Assembly: GCA_947502505.1 (NCBI GenBank)
Contig: CANNAE010000001.1
Span: forward strand, 301,265 to 365,264
Source: an uncultured Planococcus sp.
GTDB lineage: Bacteria > Bacillota > Bacilli > Bacillales_A > Planococcaceae
Direction: 5' to 3'
Length of the DNA: 64,000 nucleotides
Shown: positions 41,066 to 50,335 of the stretch, piece after piece
Layout: each line of letters begins with the position of its first letter
Position numbering within the stretch: the first letter of the stretch is position 1
Notes under the pieces: model-generated
Told to the model about the DNA's origin: nothing
Seen by the model: the letters and a program-made list of their open reading frames with translations, nothing else
Databases searched by the model: none
Translations under genes and position numbers: made by a program

Positions 41066-42739
41066 ATGGTTGTCTTAAAAGGAGCCGCACCGAGCGGCGA
41101 ACGCAATTTCTATGCACGTGATGAGACTTTGAAAAAAATATTGGGCGAGGGGCTGCCGGAAGATTTCTTCCGCTATGCAGAACGCGAACTGCACTCTTTC
41201 GGCAAGCTCGCAGCGGGTGACATCGATGAACGCGCGCGCCATACCGACCGGGAAGGCGCGCCAAAACTTGAGAAGTACAACCGGCTCGGAGAGGATATTT
41301 CGCATGTCTGGGTCAACGAAGGCTATAAAAAGACGGTCGATGAAACCTATAAGACCGGAATTGTTGGTTATGTCCATAAGGAAATCCCGGAACTTGGGAG
41401 AAAGGGCAATTACCTCTATAGCTTTGCTCAAGGCTATTTACTGTCACAAGCAGAACCTGGTTTTTATTGCCCGGTCACATTGACCATGGCGACCGCTTAT
41501 TTGCTTGATCACTATGCGGATGACGACTTAAAAAAACAGTTCTTGCCACATGTCTGTGCGACAGGCGACATGGAGCTCTTTGAAGGGGCGACATTCTTGA
41601 CAGAGCGCCAAGGGGGTTCGGATGTCGGGGCCAATGTCGTTCAGGCGCTTGAAACCGATGAAGGGTTCCGCCTATATGGCGAAAAATATTTCGCATCGAA
41701 CGCTGGCATGGCCGGTGTCGCGATGGTGCTTGCCCGCAGGCAAGGTGCGCCGGAAGGATCAAAAGGGCTGACTTTGTTTGCAGTTCCATGGACAGTGGAC
41801 GGCGAACTGAACGGCATCAAAATCCGCCGCTTGAAAGACAAGCTCGGCGTGCGGGCGGTGCCGTCCGGTGAAGTCGAATTCGACGGCGCGCAGGCGTTTG
41901 TGGTCGGGAATCCGGAAAATGGGCTGAAGTATATGATGGAAGCGTTGAATTTATCGCGCATCTGCAATGCGGTCGCTTCGATCGGCATTATGAAGCGGGC
42001 GCTTGATGAGGCGGCGGAATATGCCGGGCGCCGCAATGCTTTCGGCCAAAAACTCACCCGTTTTCCAATGGTGCAGGACAGCTTGATGAAACTGCGCGCC
42101 AAGCAAGAGTTTGAAACGGCAACGATTTTCGATTTAATCGGTTTATACGACCGCGTCACAGCCGGCAGCGGGACAACAGAAGAACAGGTGCTGAGCCGCT
42201 TGCTTATTGCAATCTTAAAGAAAGAATCGGCAGAACAGGCTATCCATTTTTCGCACGAAGCAATCGAAATGCACGGCGGCAACGGCTATATCGAGGATTT
42301 TGTCACACCGCGATTATTGCGTGATGCCCAAGTGCTGACAGTGTGGGAAGGAACGGCGAACATTCTCGGGCTCGAACTCATTCGGCTCGTCAATAAATTT
42401 GCAGCACATGAAGTATTTATCGAGCATGTTAACGGGCGCCTGTCACAACTGCAGGCGAGTGCCGGGGTAGAATGGCTGAAGGGCAAAGCGCAAGAACTTC
42501 ATGAAGAACTGATGGCGTTTGCCGGATTCGATGCTGCGCTGCAAAGCTTCGAAGCAAAGGGCTTGATGAAGAATATGGCGCAGCTTTTTGAGAATGTCAT
42601 CGCACTTGAATGGGCGGAGAGACAAGGCGGCATTTATGTGCCGCTTGCAGTGGTTTTCACCGAATTGTCCTGGGGCACGAGAGCATTTGGCGAAGAGATG
42701 ACAAGCGTAAAACATTTTAACGAAGTGATGGAACAGTAA
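41066..42739 (+). CDS. Acyl-CoA dehydrogenase, AidB/ACAD11-like long form
   Basis: 557 aa. ATG 41066 directly abuts the ligase stop; GAAGGAAG upstream. FAD-ACAD core: GATFLTERQGGSDVG, LYGEKYFASNAG, GIKIRRLKDKLGVRAVPSGEVEFDGA, RRNAFGQKL, and EMHGGNGYIEDF...VWEGTANI. Longer than the usual ~380 aa, with an extra N-terminal domain and a helical C-terminus, as in AidB. It should oxidise the acyl-CoA made by the ligase. Confidence 0.9.
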   Translation: MVVLKGAAPSGERNFYARDETLKKILGEGLPEDFFRYAERELHSFGKLAAGDIDERARHTDREGAPKLEKYNRLGEDISHVWVNEGYKKTVDETYKTGIVGYVHKEIPELGRKGNYLYSFAQGYLLSQAEPGFYCPVTLTMATAYLLDHYADDDLKKQFLPHVCATGDMELFEGATFLTERQGGSDVGANVVQALETDEGFRLYGEKYFASNAGMAGVAMVLARRQGAPEGSKGLTLFAVPWTVDGELNGIKIRRLKDKLGVRAVPSGEVEFDGAQAFVVGNPENGLKYMMEALNLSRICNAVASIGIMKRALDEAAEYAGRRNAFGQKLTRFPMVQDSLMKLRAKQEFETATIFDLIGLYDRVTAGSGTTEEQVLSRLLIAILKKESAEQAIHFSHEAIEMHGGNGYIEDFVTPRLLRDAQVLTVWEGTANILGLELIRLVNKFAAHEVFIEHVNGRLSQLQASAGVEWLKGKAQELHEELMAFAGFDAALQSFEAKGLMKNMAQLFENVIALEWAERQGGIYVPLAVVFTELSWGTRAFGEEMTSVKHFNEVMEQ

Positions 42740-42742
42740 AGA

Positions 42743-42784
42743 AATCACCTGCTGCTGAAACATTGGCAGCGGGTGATTTTTTTG
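42743..42784 (+). terminator. Terminator of the acyl-CoA operon
   Basis: AATCACC(t)GCTGC / GCAGC(g)GGTGATT followed by T-run. Confidence 0.85.
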
Positions 42785-42901
42785 ATAGCAAGCAGTGAAG
42801 CATATGGTAAGCTGGGAATACAGGTGATATTACTCAGGAAATAACCGAACCTTTCCATATAGCAGGCGTCCAAAGAGTATTAAGTGAAAAGGGGTGAGCG
42901 C

Positions 42902-43108
42902 ATGGGCTTCTGGTATATGCTGTTGTTATTCACTGGAATTTGTTTATTATTTGCAGGGATCCTGCCAAAAAGAGGGTTTTCAGCCGGTGTAAAAATCGGA
43001 TTGTTAGTAGGCGGCGCAGCGTGCATTGGGTTTTCATTGTTCATGTTCTCGCCTGGCAGTGCGGAAATCATAGCGGATCTGCTTGGTTGGGGACCGGAAA
43101 CGGAGTGA
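42902..43108 (+). CDS. Small two-helix membrane protein
   Basis: 68 aa from ATG 42902 with AAGGGGTGA 5 nt upstream. Two hydrophobic helices (3-20 and ~29-50) and a short acidic tail. The family is not recognised. It probably shares a transcript with the histidine phosphatase gene 6 bp downstream. Confidence 0.65.
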   Translation: MGFWYMLLLFTGICLLFAGILPKRGFSAGVKIGLLVGGAACIGFSLFMFSPGSAEIIADLLGWGPETE

Positions 43109-43114
43109 TAGGTA

Positions 43115-43669
43115 GTGACGACGATTTACATCATCCGGCATTGCGCCGCCAGCGGCCAGGAACCGGATGCACATTTGACAGAAGCGGGAAGGGAACAGGC
43201 ACTGAGCCTGGCCGGATTTTTAAGCGATGCGGGCATTGAACGAATCATTTCGAGCCCTTATACCAGGGCCGTTCAATCGATCGAGGCGTTGGCTAAGGCC
43301 TTGGCCGTCGAAGTGGAAACCGACGAACGTTTGAAAGAACGGGTGCTGAGTTCCGGAAATCTTCCGGATTGGTTTGAACAATTGAAAAACACATTTGATG
43401 ACCGCGATCTCGTCCTTGAAGGGGGAGAGTCGAGCACACAAGCGCTTGAACGGATTTCACAAGTAGTGCAAGAGCTGGAAAGCAGTGATTGCGAACGCAC
43501 TGCCATCGTGACACACGGCAATATTATGGCGCTATTAGTGTCACGTTATATCGATGGCTTCGGTTTTGAAGGGTGGCGCAGATTGAGCAACCCCGATGTG
43601 TACGCATTAACTATTGAACCCTCCGGAACGAACTGCAAAGCTTTGTGGGAAGGCTCTACCAATGATTAA
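43115..43669 (+). CDS. Histidine phosphatase (phosphoglycerate-mutase-like) family protein
   Basis: 184 aa from GTG 43115. The N-terminal catalytic motif is IIRHCAASG (RHC instead of the usual RHG); His 9 is intact. ISSPYTRAVQSIEAL and the second catalytic His in IVTHGNIMALL are present. It acts on small phosphorylated compounds, possibly as a broad-range phosphatase. The HAD pseudogene starts inside its 3' end. Confidence 0.88.
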   Translation: MTTIYIIRHCAASGQEPDAHLTEAGREQALSLAGFLSDAGIERIISSPYTRAVQSIEALAKALAVEVETDERLKERVLSSGNLPDWFEQLKNTFDDRDLVLEGGESSTQALERISQVVQELESSDCERTAIVTHGNIMALLVSRYIDGFGFEGWRRLSNPDVYALTIEPSGTNCKALWEGSTND

Positions 43670-44330
43670 AGCGGCACTCTTTGATTTGGATGGAACCTTA
43701 CTCAATAGAGATGCGTCAGTCGCCTCTTTTATCGCTGAACAATATGAGCGCTTACGGCCGTCATTGGGGCATATTCCAAAAGCGCTCTATAAGGAACGGC
43801 TTACCGAATTGGACCAGAGGGGCTATGTCTGGAAAGATAAAGTCTATGCGCAATTGATTCAAGAGTTTCAAATTGAACGGGTGGCCATGGAGTTTCTACT
43901 GGAAGATTAGGTCGCCAATTTTCGCTTTCACTGTGTCCCGTTCGAGGGGCTCGAGAGCATGCTGGAGAGTTTAAAGGCACAAGGCTTGAAATTAGGCATT
44001 ATTTCAAACGGCAAACATCAGTTTCAAATGGGCAATATCGACGCTTTGGGTATCACACATTACATGGATGCGATATTGGTCTCTGAAAGTGAAAAGCTCA
44101 GGAAGCCGGACCCGGAAATTTTCTGCCGGGCATTGGGCCGATTAGGTGTGGACGCAGCGGAAAGCGTATTCGTCGGCGATCATCCCCTCAATGATATTGA
44201 AGCGGCACAAGGCCTCGGGATGTATGGCGTATGGAAGCCATCAAGTATGCTGGACCTTGCGCCATCAGCCAATGCCCAAATTGGCAAATTAGGCGAATTG
44301 CAACAAATCATCAAGGCATTAAATGAGTAG
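43662..44330 (+). pseudogene. HAD-IA hydrolase interrupted by an in-frame TAG
   Basis: ATG 43662 overlaps the previous stop by 8 nt. The HAD motifs are split: motif I DLDGTLLNRD lies before a TAG at 43908-43910, while motifs II-IV (LGIISNGKHQ, KPDPEIFC, FVGDHPLNDIEAAQ) continue in the same frame after it, to 44330. Read through, the product would be 222 aa, normal for the family. A TAT or TAC to TAG change explains it. It is a recent pseudogene or a sequencing error. Confidence 0.85.
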
Positions 44331-44356
44331 CCGGTCCACAGCGGGCCGGTTTTTTG
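44331..44356 (+). terminator. Terminator after the HAD pseudogene
   Basis: CCGGTCC / GGGCCGG (one G-U pair) with six T. Confidence 0.75.
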
Positions 44357-44405
44357 GCGGGAACTGGCAGGTATATTAAAGCTTTGTAAAGAATCGCCAA
44401 GCCCA

Positions 44406-44459
44406 TTGAACCGTTGCCTCGCTTCCAGTAAAGTGATGATATCGGAAGCCGATATCATC
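44406..44459 (+). promoter_or_regulatory. padR-chrA promoter and operator
   Basis: TTGAAC (-35), 17-bp spacer, TAAAGT (-10, ends 44434). A perfect 11-bp inverted repeat follows at once: GATGATATCGG, 3 nt, CCGATATCATC (44435-44459). It covers the expected start of transcription, so the PadR-family protein encoded next should repress by blocking it. Confidence 0.8.
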
Positions 44460-44494
44460 TTTCGTAATCAACTGCTAGATAAAGGAGCATGTTC

Positions 44495-44803
44495 ATGGAA
44501 GACAAAGTGCTGCGGAAATTATTTCTCGGCTTTATCCACATCCACGTGCTGCATCATGCAAAACAAAGCCCCGTCTATGGGAGCTGGATGCTCGAGGAAC
44601 TGCGTGAACATGGCTATTCCATCGGCCCTGGAACCTTATACCCGATTTTTCACGGCATGGAATCGGATGGCTTATTGCTGCGTGAAGACCGCAATGTAGA
44701 TGGCCATATCCGCAAATACTACAGCATCACCGACAAAGGGAATTACGTATTGAAGGAAGCGCAAGAGAAAGCCTATGAATTGTTTAAGGAAATCAAGGAT
44801 TAA
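44495..44803 (+). CDS. PadR-family regulator (ChrI-like)
   Basis: 102 aa from ATG 44495 (AAAGGAG 8 nt upstream; ATG 44489 is too near). Winged helix with LHHAKQSPVYGSWMLEELREHGYSIGPGTLYPIFHGMESDGLL, the PadR signature, and a short helical C-terminus (subfamily 2). PadR-ChrA pairs with a chromate-sensing regulator (ChrI) are known in Bacillus and Exiguobacterium. chrA follows 17 bp downstream. Confidence 0.9.
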   Translation: MEDKVLRKLFLGFIHIHVLHHAKQSPVYGSWMLEELREHGYSIGPGTLYPIFHGMESDGLLLREDRNVDGHIRKYYSITDKGNYVLKEAQEKAYELFKEIKD

Positions 44804-44820
44804 ACGGATAGGAGACAATT

Positions 44821-46014
44821 ATGGCCCCACCACAAAAAGAAAACCGACTCAAAACCTTATTGGAAATCTTGTTCGTCTCGACGCGCCTAGGATTGACTTC
44901 GTTTGGCGGCCCCATAGCCCATCTGGGGTATTTCCATAACGAATACGTACGCAGAAGAAAATGGATGGACGAAAAAAGCTATGCCGATTTAGTGGCACTT
45001 GCCCAATTCTTGCCGGGGCCAGCCAGCAGCCAAGTCGGTATCGGAATTGGCGTCATGCGCGGAGGGCTTGTCGGGGGGATCGTTTCTTTTCTCGGTTTTA
45101 CGCTGCCATCGGTGATTGCGCTCATCTTGTTCGCGTTGCTTTTACAGAGCTTCGATGTCTCGGATGCTGGTTGGATCAAGGGATTGAAAATTGTCGCAGT
45201 GGCGGTTGTTGCCCATGCGATTTTAGGAATGGCGAAAAATTTGGCACCGGACCTCAAGCGCAAGGCGTTGGCGCTATTGGCGTTGATCGGTACGCTGTTC
45301 TGGCCTTCATCGTTGTCGCAAATCGGGGTCATTTTAATAGCCGCATTGATCGGTTACTTGCTTTATCAAAATAGTGCCGAAACGACAGAAGGCCGCATGA
45401 AGTTCCCGGTCACTAAAAAAATTGGGGCGTTAAGCCTGGCAGTCTTCTTTGCCTTTCTTATCTCGCTTCCGATCCTGCGTGAAGTGACCGGTTCCTACTG
45501 GGTGGCGATGTTCGACAGTTTCTACCGCGCTGGATCCTTGGTGTTTGGCGGCGGGCATGTGGTCTTGCCGCTTTTAGAGCGGGAGTTCGTGCCGACCGGC
45601 TGGCTAACGGAAGAAGCCTTCCTTGCTGGATACGGGGCGACACAAGCTGTTCCGGGCCCGCTGTTCACATTTGCTGCGTATCTTGGGACCGTGATGAACG
45701 GGTGGGCTGGCGGATTATTCGCGACAGCGGCAATCTTTTTGCCCGCGTTTCTATTGATTGTCGGGGTGCTGCCATTTTGGGATGCGCTGCGCACGAACCA
45801 GAAAGTCAAAGGCGCCATCATGGGAGTAAACGCGGCAGTTCTCGGCATTTTGATTTCGGCGTTCTATACACCTATTTGGACTAGCTCGATTACGCAGCCG
45901 GCCGATTTTGCATTGGCAGCAGTTCTTTTCAGCTTGCTCGTCTACTGGAAACTTCCGCCTTGGGTCATTGTTATTGCCGGTGCGCTCGGTGGCACATTAA
46001 TCGCATGGATCTAG
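44821..46014 (+). CDS. chrA: Chromate transporter ChrA, two-domain form
   Basis: 397 aa, about twelve helices in two homologous halves. Each half has the CHR signature: LTSFGGPIAHLGYFHNEYV with LAQFLPGPASSQ, and SLVFGGGHVVLPLLEREFV with ATQAVPGPLF. It exports chromate (CrO4 2-) from the cytoplasm. It is controlled by the upstream PadR operator. Confidence 0.95.
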   Translation: MAPPQKENRLKTLLEILFVSTRLGLTSFGGPIAHLGYFHNEYVRRRKWMDEKSYADLVALAQFLPGPASSQVGIGIGVMRGGLVGGIVSFLGFTLPSVIALILFALLLQSFDVSDAGWIKGLKIVAVAVVAHAILGMAKNLAPDLKRKALALLALIGTLFWPSSLSQIGVILIAALIGYLLYQNSAETTEGRMKFPVTKKIGALSLAVFFAFLISLPILREVTGSYWVAMFDSFYRAGSLVFGGGHVVLPLLEREFVPTGWLTEEAFLAGYGATQAVPGPLFTFAAYLGTVMNGWAGGLFATAAIFLPAFLLIVGVLPFWDALRTNQKVKGAIMGVNAAVLGILISAFYTPIWTSSITQPADFALAAVLFSLLVYWKLPPWVIVIAGALGGTLIAWI

Positions 46015-46129
46015 AGGGGAACCGCCGTCACTGGACAAGGATTATAGAGGGTTAAAGAAGTTTTGAATGCCCTATAATTAAAAAGAATCTGAGGCCTTTT
46101 CAACAGTAAAAATTCCACGAATTGTCTTA

Positions 46130-46257
46130 GTATTTGGAGAAGCGTTCGTGCGACTCCTGTGGATCAGCGAGACGACCGAGACCCCGGAAGACGCAAAGCG
46201 GCTGAGGAGGCTTGGGCGCGAGCCCACGGAAAGCGCGCGATAAGCTTCGGAAAATAC
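46130..46257. repeat. Intergenic structured repeat, copy B (128 bp, inverted relative to copy A)
   Basis: The reverse complement matches copy A (3442-3569) at nearly all positions and is equal in length. The terminal arms (GTATTTGGAGAAGC / GCTTCGGAAAATAC) and the inner arms (TCGTGCG / CGCGCGA) remain paired. One inner pair changed from T-A in A to G-C here. Confidence 0.88.
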
Positions 46258-46285
46258 GACTACATAACTTTTTCTCCAGTTTGGA

Positions 46286-46317
46286 AAAACCGCTGTCATT
46301 GGACGGCGTTTTTTTTC
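46286..46317 (+). terminator. Hairpin with T-run downstream of repeat B
   Basis: AACCGCTGTC / GGACGGCGTT (G-U pairs) followed by eight T. It could end the chrA transcript after the repeat. Confidence 0.6.
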
Positions 46318-46397
46318 TGTCTGTCCGCGTGAGCATTTTCGTACGCCTTCTGAAACTGGAGCGTTACAATAGGTAAGGTAAAGGAGTGCTTATAGAT

Positions 46398-47405
46398 ATG
46401 ACACAAAAAACATTTCAACAGATTCCGTTGGCTGTCCTGGATTTGGCGCCAGTCAATGAAGGCAGCAATGCGACGGAATCATTTGCCAATAGCGTAGAAC
46501 TTGCGCAGCACGTCGAAACATTAGGTTTTAACCGCTACTGGTTGGCGGAACACCACAATATGCCGGGCATCGGCAGTTCAGCGACGTCCGTATTGATCGG
46601 GCATATCGCCGGCAAGACCGAGTCGATCCGCGTCGGTTCTGGCGGTGTCATGCTGCCGAACCACGCGCCGCTCGTTATCGCCGAACAATTCGGAACCCTT
46701 GCATCCTTGTATCCGGATCGTATCGACCTAGGGCTTGGCCGGGCGCCAGGAAGCGACCAGGCGACGGCTTACGCTTTGCGCCGTACGCTTAATAGCTCTG
46801 GGGACGAGTTTCCGCAGCAAGTAATGGAATTGGAGAATTATTTCTCCGATAAGCCAGTCGGACGGGTCAAGGCGTATCCGGGAACAGGCATGGATATCCC
46901 GCTTTGGCTGCTCGGTTCGAGCGGTTTCAGCGCGCAGCTCGCTGCACAAAAAGGGTTGCCTTTTTCATTCGCCAGCCATTTTGCGCCTGACTTCACGATG
47001 CAGGCGCTGCAACTATACCATCAGAACTTTAAGCCGTCTGCGTCGCTCGAAAGCCCTTATGCAATGGTCGGTGTCTCTCTTATCGTCGCCGATACGCAAG
47101 AGCGTGCGGAATGGCTTGCCACGTCTTCGCAGCAGCAGATGTTTGCGTTGATGAAAGGCGAACCGACAACATTCCAACCGCCGATCGAGGATCTTGGCTC
47201 GGTCTGGACGCCGCGTGAAATCGTCATGTTCCGCGATAAACTCAAATCCGAATCGATGATTGTCGGCACGCCGGAAGTTGTCCGGGAGAAGCTTGCCGCC
47301 TTTATTGATAAAACCCGCGCCAATGAAGTGATCGTCAGTTCCCCGATCTTCTATCAGGAAGACCGCCTGCGCTCATACTCATTGCTGGCAGATATGATGG
47401 AATAA
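46398..47405 (+). CDS. LLM-class (luciferase-like) flavin monooxygenase
   Basis: 335 aa. ATG 46398 with AAGGAG about 11 nt upstream. Bacterial-luciferase-like TIM barrel: [13 protein letters not shown] start, [44 protein letters not shown]. It belongs to the YhbW/YceB-type single-component group using FMNH2 or F420-like flavin. The substrate is unknown. Monocistronic. Confidence 0.88.
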   Translation: MTQKTFQQIPLAVLDLAPVNEGSNATESFANSVELAQHVETLGFNRYWLAEHHNMPGIGSSATSVLIGHIAGKTESIRVGSGGVMLPNHAPLVIAEQFGTLASLYPDRIDLGLGRAPGSDQATAYALRRTLNSSGDEFPQQVMELENYFSDKPVGRVKAYPGTGMDIPLWLLGSSGFSAQLAAQKGLPFSFASHFAPDFTMQALQLYHQNFKPSASLESPYAMVGVSLIVADTQERAEWLATSSQQQMFALMKGEPTTFQPPIEDLGSVWTPREIVMFRDKLKSESMIVGTPEVVREKLAAFIDKTRANEVIVSSPIFYQEDRLRSYSLLADMME

Positions 47406-47408
47406 ATT

Positions 47409-47456
47409 AAAGCACCAGGTTAACGGAATCATTCCCGTCAACCTGGTGCTTTTTCG
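47409..47456 (+). terminator. Terminator of the luciferase-like gene
   Basis: AAAGCACCAGGTT / AACCTGGTGCTTT with inner ACGG / CCGT, then TTTTT. Confidence 0.9.
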
Positions 47457-47482
47457 GTAGCTCCCCGGATGGCGGGAGAGCA

Positions 47483-47755
47483 TCAGTGAAGGTCTTTGGC
47501 TTTGGTTTCATCGCGCTTCATGATTTGCATCTCGATGTCCTCATCGTTTATTGCATAATCCGGCCCGCCTTCACCGATCATGTTCAAGATCGAATCGAAC
47601 TCTTCCGCTAGCCAATCCTTCAATTCCTTCGGTTCCTTGTTGTCGTCGATTCTTGCGTAATCGGGGCCGCCTTCGCCAATCATGTTCAAAATAGCATTGA
47701 ACTCTTCATCGAGCCGCGATTCGACTTCTTTCCGTTCCACCCATTTGCGTTCCAT
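47483..47755 (-). CDS. Small acidic protein with duplicated ILNMIGEGGPDYA motif
   Basis: 90 aa. ATG 47755, AGAAGGAGGAT upstream. EEFNAILNMIGEGGPDYA (~17-34) recurs as EEFDSILNMIGEGGPDYA (~51-68), each in an acidic context. The two DNA copies differ mainly at third codon positions, so the duplication is old and kept at protein level. No signal peptide, no cysteine. A TATAAT lies upstream on the minus strand (47815-47820). No family is recognised. Confidence 0.75.
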   Translation of the reverse strand: MERKWVERKEVESRLDEEFNAILNMIGEGGPDYARIDDNKEPKELKDWLAEEFDSILNMIGEGGPDYAINDEDIEMQIMKRDETKAKDLH

Positions 47756-47918
47756 GACGATATCCTCCTTCTGTTAAAATCGCAAGAATGGCGGGGGTGT
47801 TATATTCGCTTCTTATTATACAGATAATTCTGTCTTTTTAACACTATTTTGCTCAAGGGTCCCATCATCTTCGATGGGATAGCTTACTTAGAAAGAGCCA
47901 TGATAAAAGGGAAGAGAC

Positions 47919-47953
47919 AAAAACCCCCTCAACCATTTTCAGGCAAGGGGGTT
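47919..47953 (-). terminator. Terminator of the anchored-protein gene
   Basis: AACCCCCTT / AGGGGGTT, with TTTTTG on the minus strand, right after the stop at 47958. Confidence 0.8.
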
Positions 47954-47957
47954 CGGC

Positions 47958-48827
47958 TTATTCGCTAATATACTGTTCCATCGATTCAAAAAAGCGCGAA
48001 GCCGTTTTTTCAAACCACTCGGGATAAACCGCCTCCGGTTGTTCCGGGATCGTATAGGCAAGCTCGGTCCGCAGGTCATCCGTCAGCTCCATTTTCTGGC
48101 GCGGACCATTGGGTGTTAGCCAATTGAACTGCGCACGCCGGTTGTCATTGGCAAATTGGGCCCATTCGCTTTCGGTCTCAGGCGACTCGAATAAAGCTTC
48201 AGTAGAAATGAGCATCCAGCTTTCGCTTTGGTGTTTTGGCGAGAGCCATAAGCTCTTTTCCATCACGCCTTCTTCGACAGGGAAATCGTAGATCTCATGG
48301 CGCAACTCCTGAACGCGTTCGCCGTTTCCAAGCGTCAGGCCGCGGGATACGTAAACATTCCCTTGCAGCGTTTCGGTATCTGCGCTGCGGATCACGCCAT
48401 ACGGATTGCGCGTCGCATCGGTGCCATAGATGTCTTCCTCACGCTGCAGCATCGGTTCTTCATTCCAGCGCGTAATCGCAGCCTCTTCCAGCCCGCTGCG
48501 GTTCATCGAAAAGGTAAACGGCATCCAGCTGGTGTTTTCGGCTTTGTCGAATAGGAGAACATCCCCATTCGGCAAGGTTTCTTCGGTAATGGTCAACGAT
48601 CCGATAGACAAGCTGAGGAAAGTCAGCGGGTACGTGTTTGCCGTGATATTCCCATCCGTTGTTGCTTGAGCGTCACCGAGCGTGATGAAGGTCGGCTTAT
48701 CGATGCTCAATGTGACGTCTTCATGACTATAAAGCGTTTCTTCGTTTTTCAAAAACATGACCGCTGTAAAGATGATCAGCGCCATGAAAAATAATGTAAG
48801 GATCAGTATGACAATCTTTCTGAACAA
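47958..48827 (-). CDS. Membrane-anchored extracytoplasmic protein of unknown function
   Basis: 289 aa from the TTG at 48827 (GAGGTGG 5-6 nt upstream). The longer frame to 48917 would add an unlikely Cys/Arg-rich leader. One N-terminal membrane anchor (IVILILTLFFMALIIFTAVMF), then a ~260-residue outside domain rich in strands (SIDKPTFITLGDAQATTDGN, WMPFTFSMNRSGLEE, ELRHEIYDFPVEEG). The family is not recognised. Monocistronic. Confidence 0.7.
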   Translation of the reverse strand: MFRKIVILILTLFFMALIIFTAVMFLKNEETLYSHEDVTLSIDKPTFITLGDAQATTDGNITANTYPLTFLSLSIGSLTITEETLPNGDVLLFDKAENTSWMPFTFSMNRSGLEEAAITRWNEEPMLQREEDIYGTDATRNPYGVIRSADTETLQGNVYVSRGLTLGNGERVQELRHEIYDFPVEEGVMEKSLWLSPKHQSESWMLISTEALFESPETESEWAQFANDNRRAQFNWLTPNGPRQKMELTDDLRTELAYTIPEQPEAVYPEWFEKTASRFFESMEQYISE

Positions 48828-48929
48828 AATTCCCACCTCAAATTTCGGCTTTTTCCTGCACTCCCGATTATAGCACGGAGACAGGCCGAAAGAGGGCGCG
48901 AGTTTTGAGCATCGCATGAACGTTTCAGG

Positions 48930-49652
48930 TTACAGGACTTTATCCAGGAAATCGCGTGCACGGTCGCTCTTCGGCTGCTGGAAAAAGCTTTCAGGTTCAC
49001 CTTCTTCAACGAGGATGCCGTGGTCCAAAAACAAAACACGGTCAGCGACTTCCCGGGCAAATCCCATCTCATGCGTAACGACAACCATAGTCATGCCGGA
49101 TTTAGCGAGATCTTTCATGACCTCCAGCACTTCCTTGACCATTTCCGGGTCGAGTGCCGAGGTCGGTTCATCAAATAGCATGAGTTCGGGTTCCATGGCA
49201 AGCGCACGGGCAATCGCGACGCGTTGCTTTTGGCCGCCGGACAAGCTGTTCGGATAGGCATCGGCTTTTTGCGCCAGGCCAACTCGCTCCAGCAATTGGC
49301 GGGCCTTTTCTTCGGCCTCGTATTTTCTGATGCCTTTTGCTTTCATTGGGGCATACATTAAATTGTCCTGCACGGTCATATGCGGAAACAGATGGAAATG
49401 CTGGAACACCATGCCGATTTGCTGGCGGATTTTATGGATTTCTTTTTTGGAGGCGGTCAAATTCTTGCCGTTGACTTCAATGTTTCCTGAACTTGGTGTC
49501 TCCAGTAAATTCAAGCAGCGCAGGAAAGTCGATTTACCGGAACCGGATGGGCCGATGATCGCGACGACCTCGCCTTTTTGGATGCTGGTTGTGATCTCGC
49601 TCAATACGAGGTTATCCCCGAATTTTTTCGATAAGGCTTGTACATCAATCAC
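48930..49652 (-). CDS. Polar amino acid ABC transporter, ATPase (GlnQ-like)
   Basis: 240 aa. Walker [11 protein letters not shown]-loop [13 protein letters not shown], signature [15 protein letters not shown], Walker [15 protein letters not shown], switch His in [15 protein letters not shown]. It is the typical GlnQ/ArtM-type ATPase and overlaps the permease stop by 8 nt. Confidence 0.95.
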   Translation of the reverse strand: MIDVQALSKKFGDNLVLSEITTSIQKGEVVAIIGPSGSGKSTFLRCLNLLETPSSGNIEVNGKNLTASKKEIHKIRQQIGMVFQHFHLFPHMTVQDNLMYAPMKAKGIRKYEAEEKARQLLERVGLAQKADAYPNSLSGGQKQRVAIARALAMEPELMLFDEPTSALDPEMVKEVLEVMKDLAKSGMTMVVVTHEMGFAREVADRVLFLDHGILVEEGEPESFFQQPKSDRARDFLDKVL

Positions 49653-50304
49653 TAAGCTTCAATCTCCTTTCGACCATGCGCCCGATGACTGTGAGGCCCA
49701 TGACGAGGCACCAATAGATCAGGCCGACAAATAATAAGGGCTCAAAATTGCGGAACAAGTCTGCCCCGACCACTTGGGCACGGCGCATCAAGTCCAGATA
49801 GCCGATCGTTGAAACGATGGCGGATTCCTTCGTCAAGGTGATGAATTCATTCATCAAGGCAGGCAGGATATTCTTCAGCGCTTGCGGCAAGATGATGTCT
49901 TTCATCATCGCACCGTACGGGACGCCGAGAGCCTGTGCCGCTTCTAGCTGGCCTTTATCGACCGCTTGGATGCCGGCGCGGATGATTTCCGAAATATAAG
50001 CGGATGAGTTCAAGCCGAATGCCAGAATGGCGGATAGAAACGGCGAGATATCATAGCCGGTCAATTGAGGGATCGAATAATAAATGATCATCAGCTGCAA
50101 GATCAGCGGCGTCCCCCGGAAAATCGACGTATACGCATCGGCGAACCATCGCATGGGCTTTGCCGTACCGATCTTAAACAGCGCCAGCACGGTGCCGAGA
50201 ATGGAACCGAGAATGATCGCGAAAAAGACGAATTTCAAGGTTACCCAAATGCCTTCGAGCATGAATGGAATATAGGGGATAATTTGTGAAAAATCTAGAT
50301 TCAT
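49645..50304 (-). CDS. Polar amino acid ABC transporter, permease (GlnP/ArtQ-like)
   Basis: 219 aa, five membrane helices, HisMQ-type inner membrane domain. Its EAA loop is [29 protein letters not shown]. Start ATG 50304, 31 bp after the binding-protein stop. Confidence 0.94.
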   Translation of the reverse strand: MNLDFSQIIPYIPFMLEGIWVTLKFVFFAIILGSILGTVLALFKIGTAKPMRWFADAYTSIFRGTPLILQLMIIYYSIPQLTGYDISPFLSAILAFGLNSSAYISEIIRAGIQAVDKGQLEAAQALGVPYGAMMKDIILPQALKNILPALMNEFITLTKESAIVSTIGYLDLMRRAQVVGADLFRNFEPLLFVGLIYWCLVMGLTVIGRMVERRLKLSD

Positions 50305-50335
50305 AACAGTTCCAACTCTTTTCTAGGGGCGAATT

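Noticed and set aside
41641..42282. 213-aa minus-strand frame inside the acyl-CoA dehydrogenase
   Set aside because: Antisense shadow of a high-confidence enzyme; composition is unlike a protein.
43908..43910. TAG in the HAD gene as pyrrolysine or programmed read-through
   Set aside because: No pyl context is expected in this lineage, no read-through signal is seen, and a Tyr codon change explains it.
47860..47878. CCCATC / GATGGG hairpin as a terminator
   Set aside because: Short stem without a T-run on either strand.
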